Assembly (NCBI RefSeq): GCF_014048475.1
Contig: NZ_NWUS01000003.1
Location: forward strand, 124,001-188,000
Length of the DNA: 64,000 nucleotides
Reading direction: 5' to 3'
Source of the DNA: Bombella favorum
GTDB taxonomy: Bacteria > Pseudomonadota > Alphaproteobacteria > Acetobacterales > Acetobacteraceae
Shown in pieces: positions 45,594-53,636 of this stretch. A program made the translations under genes and the position numbers. The stretch's first letter is position 1; each line of letters starts with the position of its first letter. The notes beneath the pieces are model-generated. The model worked only from the letters and a program-made list of their open reading frames with translations. It did not search any database and was not told the DNA's origin.

Positions 45594-45654
45594 CACTGGA
45601 AAATGCCCTTGCCATTACTTTTATATAACATCTTTCCCACGTGAGGTCCGTTCT

Positions 45655-46317
45655 ATGGTCTCCCTGCCAGCCTGCTTCATCCAAGATGCTGCTCTTTCCC
45701 GCTTCATTGCAGAGATCGGCCCCTGCCTCTTACATAAACAGGCTGCCCCGGACCCTCAGGTACAGAGCCCCTATGCGTCACTCATCAAAGCTGTGACGGG
45801 CCAGCAGCTCCATAATGCCGCTGCTAGAACTATATTCAGGCGGCTATGCGCTCTTGGGCCAGACCACAAGGAAGACGGCCCACCCCCACCTCCAGAAGCA
45901 ATTCTTGCTCTGGAGGATGATACCTTGCGACGCTGCGGCCTTTCAGCAGCCAAGATTGCCAGCTTACGGGCCATCGCCCGGGGGCGGCTGGAGGGGCTCG
46001 TACCCAGTCTGGCTGAAGCTCACCAACTGGATGATGCCACACTCATAAAGCGACTGACGTCTCTGCGGGGTGTCGGACAATGGACAGTCGAGATGCTGCT
46101 CATCTTCCATCTTGGCAGGCAGGATGTCATGCCAGCAGGCGATCTTGGCGTGCAAGAAGGCTGGAAGAGACTGAAAAAACTGCCCGCCCGCCCCACGCCC
46201 CGACAGCTACACGAGGCTACAATCAGGTTCAGCCCACACCGCTCGGCTCTGGCATGGTACTGCTGGCAGGCAAAAGCCCACCTGCCTGATCCTGCTCCAT
46301 CCAGCAAAAAACCTTGA
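45655..46317 (+). CDS. DNA-3-methyladenine glycosylase II-like protein
   Basis: HhH-GPD base-excision enzyme that removes alkylated purines. The helix-hairpin-helix is [15 protein letters not shown] and the catalytic Asp is Asp163 in [10 protein letters not shown]. The 220 residues lack the N-terminal AlkA domain, as in the shorter bacterial AlkA/Mag1 forms. ATG 45655 is the best start; the upstream in-frame start at 45565 would overlap the divergent TonB-like gene. Precedes infA by 118 bases on the same strand. Confidence 0.88.
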   Translation: MVSLPACFIQDAALSRFIAEIGPCLLHKQAAPDPQVQSPYASLIKAVTGQQLHNAAARTIFRRLCALGPDHKEDGPPPPPEAILALEDDTLRRCGLSAAKIASLRAIARGRLEGLVPSLAEAHQLDDATLIKRLTSLRGVGQWTVEMLLIFHLGRQDVMPAGDLGVQEGWKRLKKLPARPTPRQLHEATIRFSPHRSALAWYCWQAKAHLPDPAPSSKKP

Positions 46318-46435
46318 CGTCATCCCCTCCTCCCCGCACATAATGCGCCGTCATGACGAGGCTACGGGCCGGGCTTTTCCAAAGGCTGGCTGTGTGGCCC
46401 GCACAGTTTTTACCCACTTCCTGCAAGGGATATTC

Positions 46436-46654
46436 ATGCCTAAAGAAGACCTGATCGAGTTTACTGGTACGGTAACCGAACTTCTGCCCAACGCCATGTT
46501 CCGCGTCACGCTGGATAACGAGCATACCATCCTCGCCCATACGAGCGGTAAAATGCGCAAGAACCGCATCCGTGTGCTGGCTGGGGACCGGGTCAATGTC
46601 GAAATGACCCCGTATGACCTCAGCAAGGGCCGCATTACCTTCCGCTTCAAGTAA
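46436..46654 (+). CDS. infA: Translation initiation factor IF-1
   Basis: Essential 72-residue OB-fold factor that binds the ribosomal A site. The full family sequence is visible: [51 protein letters not shown] and the C-terminal [14 protein letters not shown]. An AAGGGA ribosome site precedes the ATG at 46436. Upstream in-frame codons from 46343 do not belong. It begins the conserved infA-maf-RNase E/G-yacG cluster. Confidence 0.97.
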   Translation: MPKEDLIEFTGTVTELLPNAMFRVTLDNEHTILAHTSGKMRKNRIRVLAGDRVNVEMTPYDLSKGRITFRFK

Positions 46655-46685
46655 GATAGCGGAAGTCAGGATCATTTCGTCCCTT

Positions 46686-47306
46686 ATGTCTGCTCCATCC
46701 CGGCCTGCCCTTGTACTGGCCTCCGCATCGCCCCGCCGCATCGCCCTACTCCGCCAGATCGGAGTGGAGCCGGACGCCATCTGCCCGGCGGCTCTGGATG
46801 AAACACCACATAAGGACGAACTGCCTCGCCCTTATGCGCTACGAATGGCCCGAGCCAAGGCGGCGCATGTCGCTACTCACCATGATGGCCCTGCGCTCAT
46901 CATCGGGGCAGATACGGTCGTCGCAGCGGGGCGGCGTATCCTACCCAAAGCAGAAGATGCCGATACCGCGCGCCGTTATCTCACCCTCCTTTCTGGTCGC
47001 CGGCACAAGGTCATTACCGCTGTTGTGTGCCACCCCACAGAGAGTTGGGCCGAGGGTCGCCGCTGCGAACGTGTGGTAGAAAGCTACGTCACCTTTAACC
47101 GCCTGACCGTTCGACAGATTGACTCTCTCATTGAGGGGGGAGACTGGCACGGCAAAGCAGGTGGCTACGGTTTGCAGGGGCAGGCAGCAGCCTTCATCCG
47201 GCAGGTAGGGGGCAGCCCCTCCGGCGTGATCGGCCTGCCACTGTTTGAGACTGCCCAGCTACTCCGGGGCCAGCCTCTACCCGCTGGACAGCACTGGCTG
47301 CTCTGA
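46686..47306 (+). CDS. maf: Maf-family nucleoside triphosphate pyrophosphatase
   Basis: House-cleaning enzyme that hydrolyses modified or excess nucleoside triphosphates; overexpression in other bacteria inhibits septation. The N-terminal motif is LVLASASPRRIALLRQIG; IIGADTVVAAGRRILPK carries the catalytic Asp; SLIEGGDWHGKAGGYGLQGQAAAFIRQVGGSPSGVIGLPL is the C-terminal signature. ATG 46686 gives 206 residues. The next gene starts 6 bases later. Confidence 0.93.
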   Translation: MSAPSRPALVLASASPRRIALLRQIGVEPDAICPAALDETPHKDELPRPYALRMARAKAAHVATHHDGPALIIGADTVVAAGRRILPKAEDADTARRYLTLLSGRRHKVITAVVCHPTESWAEGRRCERVVESYVTFNRLTVRQIDSLIEGGDWHGKAGGYGLQGQAAAFIRQVGGSPSGVIGLPLFETAQLLRGQPLPAGQHWLL

Positions 47307-47311
47307 CCCTT

Positions 47312-48370
47312 ATGGAAATCCGCCTCGCCAGTGCGCCGGGAAATGTCCGCATCGCCCTGCTAAAGGATGACGAGCTGCTGGATGTCGCCCTATGGCGACC
47401 CGGTGCCCCGGATGGCTGGGGCGATGTGCATATCGTCCGCATCACGGCCCATGCCCCTCATCTTGGCGGTGCTTTCGTAGAATTAGCTGGCCCGACAGGC
47501 TCGGGCTTCATGAAAGGGCGCAAACTGCCGGCCGAAGGCAGCCTACTCTGCGCTCAAGTAACCCGGTCGGCCCAAAATGGGAAAGGACTACGTCTGCGTG
47601 CCCTTCCCTTACCGAATGATGTGGAGCTGGGGGACTCGCCACGCCTCATCACGCCCGGCCCCACCCCATTGGATGACATTCTCCAACAAGCCCCGGCTAA
47701 TTGCCCCCTAATCGTTGATGATGCTGCACTAGCAGCCCGCCTGCCCACTGCCCTGCATCCCCGCCTAAAACGGGTAACCCGCAGTTTTGATGAAGTTCTG
47801 GAAGCAGACTGGGCAGCCCTGCTTGGCCCTGATTCCTCGGTTGGTCCGCTGATTGCCCGCATCACCCCTACCCCGGCCCTAACAGCCATTGATCTGGACG
47901 CCCATCAGAACCCGGACTTTGCCGCCAACCTGGCATGTTTTGGCCCGCTGCTGCGGGAGGTCAGGCTCCGCAATCTTTCCGGCACCCTGCTGATCGACCC
48001 GGCGGGCGTCCGCAGCAACAAGCGGCCCGCTCTTGTCCCCTTCCTCCGTAAGGCGGCTGATAAGGAGCAAGACCCGCTCCAGCCCCGCATTACCGGCATC
48101 ACGCCCAGCGGGTTGCTGGAAATGACCCGCCCTCGCCATAGGGCACCACTCCATGAGCTATATAGCTCCCCTCATGGGCAAGGATTAGCGATCCTTCAGC
48201 GCATTGTCGGTGAAGGCCTGAAAGGTGACCAGCTCCATGCGCCACCAGCCATCATCCGGGCACTAGAGGCCGACACTGTGGCACTGAAAGACCTCTTTCA
48301 TACCACGGGCCAAAGCCTTACCCTCCATAGCCATCCTGTTTCTCCATCACCTTGCTGGAGTCTTTCGTGA
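47312..48370 (+). CDS. RNase E/G-like protein without Zn-link
   Basis: 352 residues resembling the catalytic half of RNase E/G, an endonuclease of RNA processing. An S1-like part lies at residues 30-90, and the DNase I-like core retains the two Mg-binding Asp as Asp194 (LTAIDLDA) and Asp229 (LLIDPAGV), followed by ITGITPSGLLEMTRPRHR, the counterpart of the GLLEMSRQR helix. It ends soon after this point and lacks the CPxCxG Zn-link that joins subunits in RNase E and G. It could be a monomeric or degenerate enzyme. It overlaps yacG by four bases (GTGA). Confidence 0.85.
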   Translation: MEIRLASAPGNVRIALLKDDELLDVALWRPGAPDGWGDVHIVRITAHAPHLGGAFVELAGPTGSGFMKGRKLPAEGSLLCAQVTRSAQNGKGLRLRALPLPNDVELGDSPRLITPGPTPLDDILQQAPANCPLIVDDAALAARLPTALHPRLKRVTRSFDEVLEADWAALLGPDSSVGPLIARITPTPALTAIDLDAHQNPDFAANLACFGPLLREVRLRNLSGTLLIDPAGVRSNKRPALVPFLRKAADKEQDPLQPRITGITPSGLLEMTRPRHRAPLHELYSSPHGQGLAILQRIVGEGLKGDQLHAPPAIIRALEADTVALKDLFHTTGQSLTLHSHPVSPSPCWSLS

Positions 48371-48564
48371 GTTGCCCCATCTGCCAAAAGCCGACCACCC
48401 CTGCCTTCCGGCCCTTCTGCTCCCAACATTGCGCTGATGTGGACCTCGGGCGTTGGTTCAAGGGGGATTATCGTGTCCCCTCTCTACGGCAAGACAATGA
48501 CCCAGAAGAGCTTGAGACCCAGATCGCACAGCTAACAGAAGAGGCCTCCCCTCACACACCATAG
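48367..48564 (+). CDS. yacG: DNA gyrase inhibitor YacG
   Basis: 65-residue Zn-finger protein that binds GyrB in E. coli. The four Zn ligands are Cys3 and Cys6 (CPIC) and Cys18 and Cys22 (FCSQHC), followed by the typical ADVDLGRWFKGDYRVP. The GTG at 48367 overlaps the RNase E/G-like stop and has GGAG 9 bases upstream. Normal family length. Confidence 0.93.
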   Translation: MSCPICQKPTTPAFRPFCSQHCADVDLGRWFKGDYRVPSLRQDNDPEELETQIAQLTEEASPHTP

Positions 48565-48661
48565 GCTTGGTGCATTTTCTTCTGCAAAGAGGGTTGATCA
48601 CCCCTCGTTCATAGGGTAAACCCCTCCTCATAGCCGGGTGGCCATGCCGCCAAGGCCCGGT

Positions 48662-48737
48662 GCCCAAGTAGCTCAGTTGGTAGAGCATGCGACTGAAAAT
48701 CGCAGTGTCGGTGGTTCGATCCCGCCCTTGGGCACCA
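48662..48737 (+). tRNA. tRNA-Phe (GAA)
   Basis: 76 bases including an encoded CCA. The acceptor arm GCCCAAG pairs with CTTGGGC; the D-arm is GCTC-AGTTGGTA-GAGC; the anticodon arm GCGACTGAAAATCGC has anticodon GAA; the T-arm is GGTGG-TTCGATC-CCGCC. It follows yacG by 97 bases. Confidence 0.97.
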
Positions 48738-48912
48738 TTTTTCTTACCCTGAAAAATTATTTTTTTACCGTTTCGATTACTGTTTCCTGCCGGTCTTCGA
48801 CAGGCGGTAATAGAGCCTTTACGCAAAATAACTTTCCCTCCCTCGGGGGCAGGCTTACCATGCTGGTGTAGAGTCGAATTCGGTCTCTTATTCCAGAAGG
48901 AAGGGCCTCATC

Positions 48913-49773
48913 ATGACCACAACCTCCCATCCCACTGTTACGCTCAGAAATGGCATCACGCTTCCAGCTCTTGGCATGGGAACATGGCGCATGGGCGATG
49001 ATCCTGCACAACGAGCGCATGAGGTCCGTAGCCTTCAGATCGGGCTCGATGCTGGCCTCAAAATTATTGATACAGCAGAAATGTACGGTCATGGCCGCTC
49101 GGAAAACGTGGTTGGGGAAGCTTTACGAGGGCGGAGGAACCAAGCTTTTCTCATCAGCAAGGTTCTACCTCAGCATGCATCCTATAATGATATGCTCAAG
49201 GCCTGTGAACGCTCACTAAAGCATCTCGGTACGGACTATTTAGACCTCTACCTTCTACACTGGCGCAGCACTATCCCCTTTAATGAAACGCTCTATGCTT
49301 TCGAAACGCTCCGGGAGCGGGGCCTGATCCGGGATTGGGGTGTTTCCAATTTCGATACGAATGATATGAATGAGCTGGCCGACTTCGGCGCATACCCTCT
49401 CGTCAATCAGATTCTATATAGTCTGGAATATCGTGGCACAGAATATGACCTTCTGCCACGGGACGAAGAAGCGCACATCACCAACATGGCCTATTGCCCG
49501 ATCGGTCAAGGGGGCGACCTGCTGCATCATCCCGTCCTGCGGGCTATTGCCCATGAGCATAAAACCAGCGTTGGCCATGCGACACCGGCACAAATTGCGC
49601 TGGCGTGGGTGCTACGCCGCAGCAACATGATTGCTATCCCCAAAGCAGCAACGCCTCATCATCAAGCTCTCAATATTGCCGCTCAAGAAATCCGGCTAAC
49701 ACAGGGCGACCTGAACGCCCTTGATGACGCCTTCCCACCGCCCAGCGTCAAAGAGGCGCTTGCGGTTATCTAA
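48913..49773 (+). CDS. Aldo/keto reductase
   Basis: NADPH-dependent reductase with the TIM-barrel fold, cytoplasmic, 286 residues. Catalytic tetrad residues appear in DTAEMYGHGRSE (Asp and Tyr), the Lys in ISKVLP, and the His in DLYLLHW. The C-terminal cofactor site is NMIAIPKAATPHH. Similar to the YeaE/2,5-diketogluconate reductase-like group, which would suit sugar or ketogluconate metabolism in acetic acid bacteria, but the substrate is not proven. Confidence 0.9.
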   Translation: MTTTSHPTVTLRNGITLPALGMGTWRMGDDPAQRAHEVRSLQIGLDAGLKIIDTAEMYGHGRSENVVGEALRGRRNQAFLISKVLPQHASYNDMLKACERSLKHLGTDYLDLYLLHWRSTIPFNETLYAFETLRERGLIRDWGVSNFDTNDMNELADFGAYPLVNQILYSLEYRGTEYDLLPRDEEAHITNMAYCPIGQGGDLLHHPVLRAIAHEHKTSVGHATPAQIALAWVLRRSNMIAIPKAATPHHQALNIAAQEIRLTQGDLNALDDAFPPPSVKEALAVI

Positions 49774-49779
49774 TAAATA

Positions 49780-49814
49780 AACACCCATCCCAGCATTTCA
49801 CTGGGATGGGTGTT
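49780..49814. terminator. Terminator between aldo/keto reductase and GH32 genes
   Basis: AACACCCATCCCAG (49780-49793) and CTGGGATGGGTGTT (49801-49814) form a perfect 14-bp stem with a 7-base loop. On the minus strand it is followed by TTATTTATT, so it terminates the GH32 gene well; it also caps the convergent reductase transcript. Confidence 0.85.
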
Positions 49815-49824
49815 AAGGGAAAAC

Positions 49825-51723
49825 TTACCCCTGTTCCATACGGTCCATCGTCTTCCGAAGGGGATAGAGAGCCACTTTATGGATCACCGCTGCGGCGTTG
49901 GTGACCTGAAAACTCAGTGTCTCCAACGGGCTGGCTGGGTAGATCAGAGCCGTGCCGACAGACATGCCCTCATTAGCAAAAACCTCCAACGTGCAGGCAT
50001 CCAGCACGATCCTCAACTTAAAGCGGCGGCTACCTGGAATCAGAGCAGAGGAGAATGTCCCCGTAAAGAAGGGATGAGTGAACCCGTGCAGATTGCTTCT
50101 ATCCAACCACAGCTGGCAGGAGAAGCCATCAAAGCCGATACTCAGGCTTTCCCCCTGACGGTTGGAAAACGCCACCACAAAGCGGCCTGCTCGGCCCTGA
50201 TCACCATCAGGCAAATTGCTCGCCCGATCCTCCAGCGACACATCAAGTAGTAGCTCCACAGCGTCCCCGGTTGGGAGGGATAGCTGACGGCTACTTTGTG
50301 GCTCCAGTCGGGACAGAGCAAACGGGATAGCAGGCTGCCGCAATGCTTCCAACCCATAAGGGTTCTGGGCGATCCGCAACCATCCCGCCGTATCCCGCCG
50401 CAGCACAACCTTGCGGGGGATGGTCATAATGCCACGCCAGCTTTTATTAGGCAGCTCCTCGCAATACTGCCAATTATCCAACCATGCGATATAGACCGTC
50501 TGATTACCCGGCATGTTCTCATAGGTCTGAAGAGCGTAACTGTCCTTGCCGAAATCCGTCAGGTCCACAATCGTATCATCAGGGGTGAAACGCTCACCAT
50601 CAAACTGCCCAACAAAATACTGCGTGATGCTGCCCCCCTGTGGGCCGCCGGGGTTGATGGACACAAACAACACCCAGCGTTTTTCGCCGGGGGCTTCGCC
50701 TTCTACCTCCACCTCGGCCAGAGCCGGACATTCGTAATCCACCCCTGTAATGCCGGACGGGCCGAAATCACTCAAATGCATCCAGTGCTTCAGATCAAAT
50801 GATCCATAGAAGGACACCTTATGCTCACGGGAGCGGACCACAACCATGACCCATTTTTCGGTTGGGGCATGCCAGATCACCTTAGGGTCACGGAAGGAAT
50901 TATGCCCGATATCCAACACCGGGTTACCCTCATAATCCTTCAACGTCTGCCCCCCATCGGGGCTCCATGCAATATACTGTGTTTGCCGTTGCGGGGTTGC
51001 ACGTGTGTAGATCGCCACAAGGCCACCGGCCATCGGCGGCAGTGCCGGAGCCATAGGAACAGGCGACATATCTCGTGATACGGGATTGTCACTCAGCTGT
51101 CTCAAAAGGTCCGTATTCGTCTTTGTTTTATCCAGTAGGTCTTGCGCCTGCTTGTTGACCGAACGCCGGTCCTGCTCATCTTCTGGCAATGATGGGAAAA
51201 GCTGGGCCGCTTTCTGGGCTGCTGTTTCTACTGACCCTGGCTGAGGTTTATCCTGTGTGCGGGGCGGGAACAGGCCAGAGCGGTTATCACGGTCTAGCAC
51301 GGCACAGCCACTATAGGCCTCTCCGGCTTCCGTTTCCCGAATCGCAATCGGAAGGTCCTGCCATGTGTAGAGGTCTGTACTGACAGCATGTCCCCAATGG
51401 ACATGGCCAGCATAAGGCCCAAATGGGTTGTACTGATAATAAAGATGGAAATAACGCCCATCAAAAATCAGTCCGTTTGGGTCGTTCATGAATCCTGTTG
51501 GCGGGGAGAAATGAATATTCGGTCGGTATTGCTTGTCTGCCAGTGTCTCATGCACAGGCTGGGGTGCGGGTGCGGCTGCGTTACCCGGCTCGGCATGGGC
51601 GTTGTTAGGCTGTGCAGGCGCCGCCTGTCCGCCGCCATTGCTTTCCGCTGCTTGAGCCCTACCACCCCACAGGGCACCTGCTGCCAGAAATGATCCCAGA
51701 ACCATACGCCGATTGACGGTCAT
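49825..51723 (-). CDS. Exported GH32 fructosidase (levanase/sucrose hydrolase)
   Basis: Glycoside hydrolase family 32 enzyme that releases fructose from sucrose, levan or inulin, outside the cytoplasm. A Tat-like signal (NRRMVLGSFLAAGALWGG) ends near residue 26, followed by an Ala/Pro-rich linker. Catalytic residues are Asp81 (FMNDPNG nucleophile), Asp279 (FRDP transition-state stabiliser) and Glu331 (YECPA acid/base). A C-terminal beta-sandwich (from about residue 480) is typical of levanases. Residues about 152-232, between YSGCAVLDRDNRSG and GGLVAIYT, are an insertion rich in Gln, Asp, Lys and Pro not seen in ordinary GH32 enzymes. Single gene, divergent from a transporter. Confidence 0.92.
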   Translation of the reverse strand: MTVNRRMVLGSFLAAGALWGGRAQAAESNGGGQAAPAQPNNAHAEPGNAAAPAPQPVHETLADKQYRPNIHFSPPTGFMNDPNGLIFDGRYFHLYYQYNPFGPYAGHVHWGHAVSTDLYTWQDLPIAIRETEAGEAYSGCAVLDRDNRSGLFPPRTQDKPQPGSVETAAQKAAQLFPSLPEDEQDRRSVNKQAQDLLDKTKTNTDLLRQLSDNPVSRDMSPVPMAPALPPMAGGLVAIYTRATPQRQTQYIAWSPDGGQTLKDYEGNPVLDIGHNSFRDPKVIWHAPTEKWVMVVVRSREHKVSFYGSFDLKHWMHLSDFGPSGITGVDYECPALAEVEVEGEAPGEKRWVLFVSINPGGPQGGSITQYFVGQFDGERFTPDDTIVDLTDFGKDSYALQTYENMPGNQTVYIAWLDNWQYCEELPNKSWRGIMTIPRKVVLRRDTAGWLRIAQNPYGLEALRQPAIPFALSRLEPQSSRQLSLPTGDAVELLLDVSLEDRASNLPDGDQGRAGRFVVAFSNRQGESLSIGFDGFSCQLWLDRSNLHGFTHPFFTGTFSSALIPGSRRFKLRIVLDACTLEVFANEGMSVGTALIYPASPLETLSFQVTNAAAVIHKVALYPLRKTMDRMEQG

Positions 51724-51825
51724 ACTCTGACCCCCTCCCTAGGATTTGATGGAGATGACCCGCTCTCAGGTCCGCCGAAAAAATGCCCTTATCCGGTCCT
51801 GTTTTGCAAGTCATTTACCATTAAA

Positions 51826-51843
51826 CATAAAAAATGTTTTATG
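51826..51843. repeat. Small AT-rich inverted repeat upstream of the GH32 gene
   Basis: CATAAAA (51826-51832) and TTTTATG (51837-51843) are perfect arms around AATG. It lies in the 260-base divergent region between the GH32 and SBF-like transporter genes, and may be part of a promoter or operator. Confidence 0.35.
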
Positions 51844-51983
51844 ATGCGCTGCGTTATTAACCATGCTGTTTCACTCATTGGCAGCGTGGAGCTTCTGTTT
51901 TACCGTTCCCGCTGCACTGGTCACTAGGATTGCAAGGTGGCCTTCCCGCTGCCACATCGCTCCAACCGCAGGGACCATCGCCC

Positions 51984-52976
51984 ATGAAACGCCTCGACCC
52001 TTTCCTGATGTGCCTGATTGGTGCGGTTCTTCTGGCATCGTTTCTACCCTGTCCGACTATCTGGCAGCCGTGGCTCTCCCGCCTGACATCCCTGCTTATC
52101 ATGCTGATGTTCTTCTTTCAGGGGGCCAAGCTGCACCGCAGGGCTTTGCTCGACAGCGTGAAGAACTGGCGATTACAGGGCATAACGCTGCTCATCACCT
52201 TTCTTGTTTTCCCCCTGTTAGGGATCGGGCTGTATGGCCTATCTCACCAGCTATCAGCTACTGGTTTTCTGGGGCCAGAACTCTGGGCGGGGATGCTCTT
52301 CCTCTGTTGCCTGCCTTCCACCATACAATCCTCCATCGCCCTGACCTCCATGGCCCGGGGCAACGTGCCGGCAGCTATCTGTGCAGCCACAGTATCGAAC
52401 ATTCTGGGCATTTTCATTACCCCCCTCCTTTGCGGCCTGTTCTTCGACCATAACAGCGGTGGCGGGTCCGGCCTTCAGACCATTCTTAATGTGGCAGAAG
52501 AACTGCTCCTCCCCTTCATTCTGGGGCAGTGCGTGCAACGCTGGATGGGCCCCATCGTCCACCGTCATAAGTTCCTCATTTCCTGTAGTGACCGTGGCTC
52601 TATTATCGTGCTGGTTTATTCCGCTTTCAGTACGGCAGTATTGCAGGGCCTCTGGCATCGTATCCCCGTCATCCTGCTTATCGGGGTGGGTGTCGCCGAT
52701 GCCATAGTATTAGCCCTCGCACTAAGCATTACCTATCTGCTGGGCCGGATGATGCGCCAGAGCATTGAGGACGACATCACGTTGCAGTTTTGTGGTTCCA
52801 AAAAAGCCCTGACATCTGGCGTCACTATGGCCAGCGTCATTTTTCCCACCTCAGCTGGGATCATCGTCCTACCACTAATGATCTATCACCAGCTTCAGCT
52901 TTTCGTCTGCACCGTCATTGCCCGCCATTATGCACGACGCCCCCAGTTGGACCATGAAGCTGGCACGCCACAATAA
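51984..52976 (+). CDS. SBF-like (YfeH-type) membrane transporter
   Basis: Inner-membrane protein of 330 residues with about nine to ten helices, matching the bile-acid:sodium symporter-like family (PF13593, YfeH). Typical segments are LIMLMFFFQGAKLHRRALLDSVKNWRLQ, LFLCCLPSTIQSSIALTSMARGN, AAICAATVSNILGIFITPLL and LQFCGSKKALTSGVTMASVIFP. The substrate is unknown; despite the name, bile acids are unlikely. The ATG at 51984 begins just before the first helix; the upstream in-frame start at 51930 is not supported. Confidence 0.87.
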   Translation: MKRLDPFLMCLIGAVLLASFLPCPTIWQPWLSRLTSLLIMLMFFFQGAKLHRRALLDSVKNWRLQGITLLITFLVFPLLGIGLYGLSHQLSATGFLGPELWAGMLFLCCLPSTIQSSIALTSMARGNVPAAICAATVSNILGIFITPLLCGLFFDHNSGGGSGLQTILNVAEELLLPFILGQCVQRWMGPIVHRHKFLISCSDRGSIIVLVYSAFSTAVLQGLWHRIPVILLIGVGVADAIVLALALSITYLLGRMMRQSIEDDITLQFCGSKKALTSGVTMASVIFPTSAGIIVLPLMIYHQLQLFVCTVIARHYARRPQLDHEAGTPQ

Positions 52977-53058
52977 CGCTATCATGCCGCAGGATCATTG
53001 CCTGCCTGTTTCACAAATGTCGCAAGCAGGCTAGGCTTACCTCTCTTGCTCGCCCGCC

Positions 53059-53568
53059 ATGGAGACAGACGTGCCACGTCATCCTACTGAATCACCCTCC
53101 ATACGCCTCACCTATCTGGAGCGTCTACACGCCCACTTGGTACTAACAGGCACATTGCGAGAGAGCCTGCTGGAGCTGCTCAGCCGCCCTGCAGCCCCGC
53201 CACCGCTCCAACACTGGATCACCACCATTCTGGACCAGAACCAGAAGCAGGAACGGCAGATCGCCCACCTCCTCCGCACACACGGGGAAAAGCCCCGCAA
53301 CGACTCAGACACCCTCTCCGGGCTGCTAGACACGGTGGTGACCTGTTTTCCCTCGGGGGATATTCCCGTCCACCTTCTGGGCGTGATGCTGGACATTGCG
53401 GGCTACATCGCCCGGCTACGCACCTCCCTTGCCCTGCTCCTGCTGCTGGCTGAAAAACTCTCCCTGACGGAGGATGCCACCATCCTCATGGAGCTGCGCC
53501 AGAACAGCCGGCATGCCTCCCGCAGCCTCAAGGAGGTCCTGCCCGCTCTGCTGACGAACGAGCAATAA
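53059..53568 (+). CDS. Helical protein resembling a degenerate DUF892 ferritin-like protein
   Basis: 169 residues, almost entirely helical, no signal peptide. The layout resembles DUF892 (YciF-type ferritin-like) proteins: a first helix YLERLHAHLVLTGTLRESLLELL, a QKQERQIAHLLRTHGEKP stretch before a GLLDTVVT helix, then two further helices ending in a LKEVLPALL tail. The acidic and His residues that bind the di-iron site in YciF appear largely replaced by Leu, Ala and Arg. Family membership is tentative. A GTG at 53071 has a better ribosome site (GGAG at 6 bases) than the ATG used here. Confidence 0.6.
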   Translation: METDVPRHPTESPSIRLTYLERLHAHLVLTGTLRESLLELLSRPAAPPPLQHWITTILDQNQKQERQIAHLLRTHGEKPRNDSDTLSGLLDTVVTCFPSGDIPVHLLGVMLDIAGYIARLRTSLALLLLLAEKLSLTEDATILMELRQNSRHASRSLKEVLPALLTNEQ

Positions 53569-53577
53569 GACACAAAG

Positions 53578-53615
53578 AAGGGGCTGCACACTCTCATGTG
53601 CAGCCCCTTCCTTTT
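53578..53615. terminator. Bidirectional rho-independent terminator
   Basis: GAAGGGGCTGCACA (53577-53590 region) and TGTGCAGCCCCTTC form a long perfect stem with a 6-base loop, followed by CTTTT. It lies between the convergent helical protein gene and htpG. Confidence 0.92.
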
Positions 53616-53636
53616 CATCAGATGATCAGCCTGACC

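Noticed and set aside
48638-48871. Open frame across tRNA-Phe
   Set aside because: It runs through the tRNA gene, which is a certain feature; no protein is expected here.
48662-48900. tRNA-Phe as an attachment site of an integrated element
   Set aside because: No direct repeat of the tRNA 3' end and no integrase gene are visible downstream; the next genes are ordinary metabolic genes.
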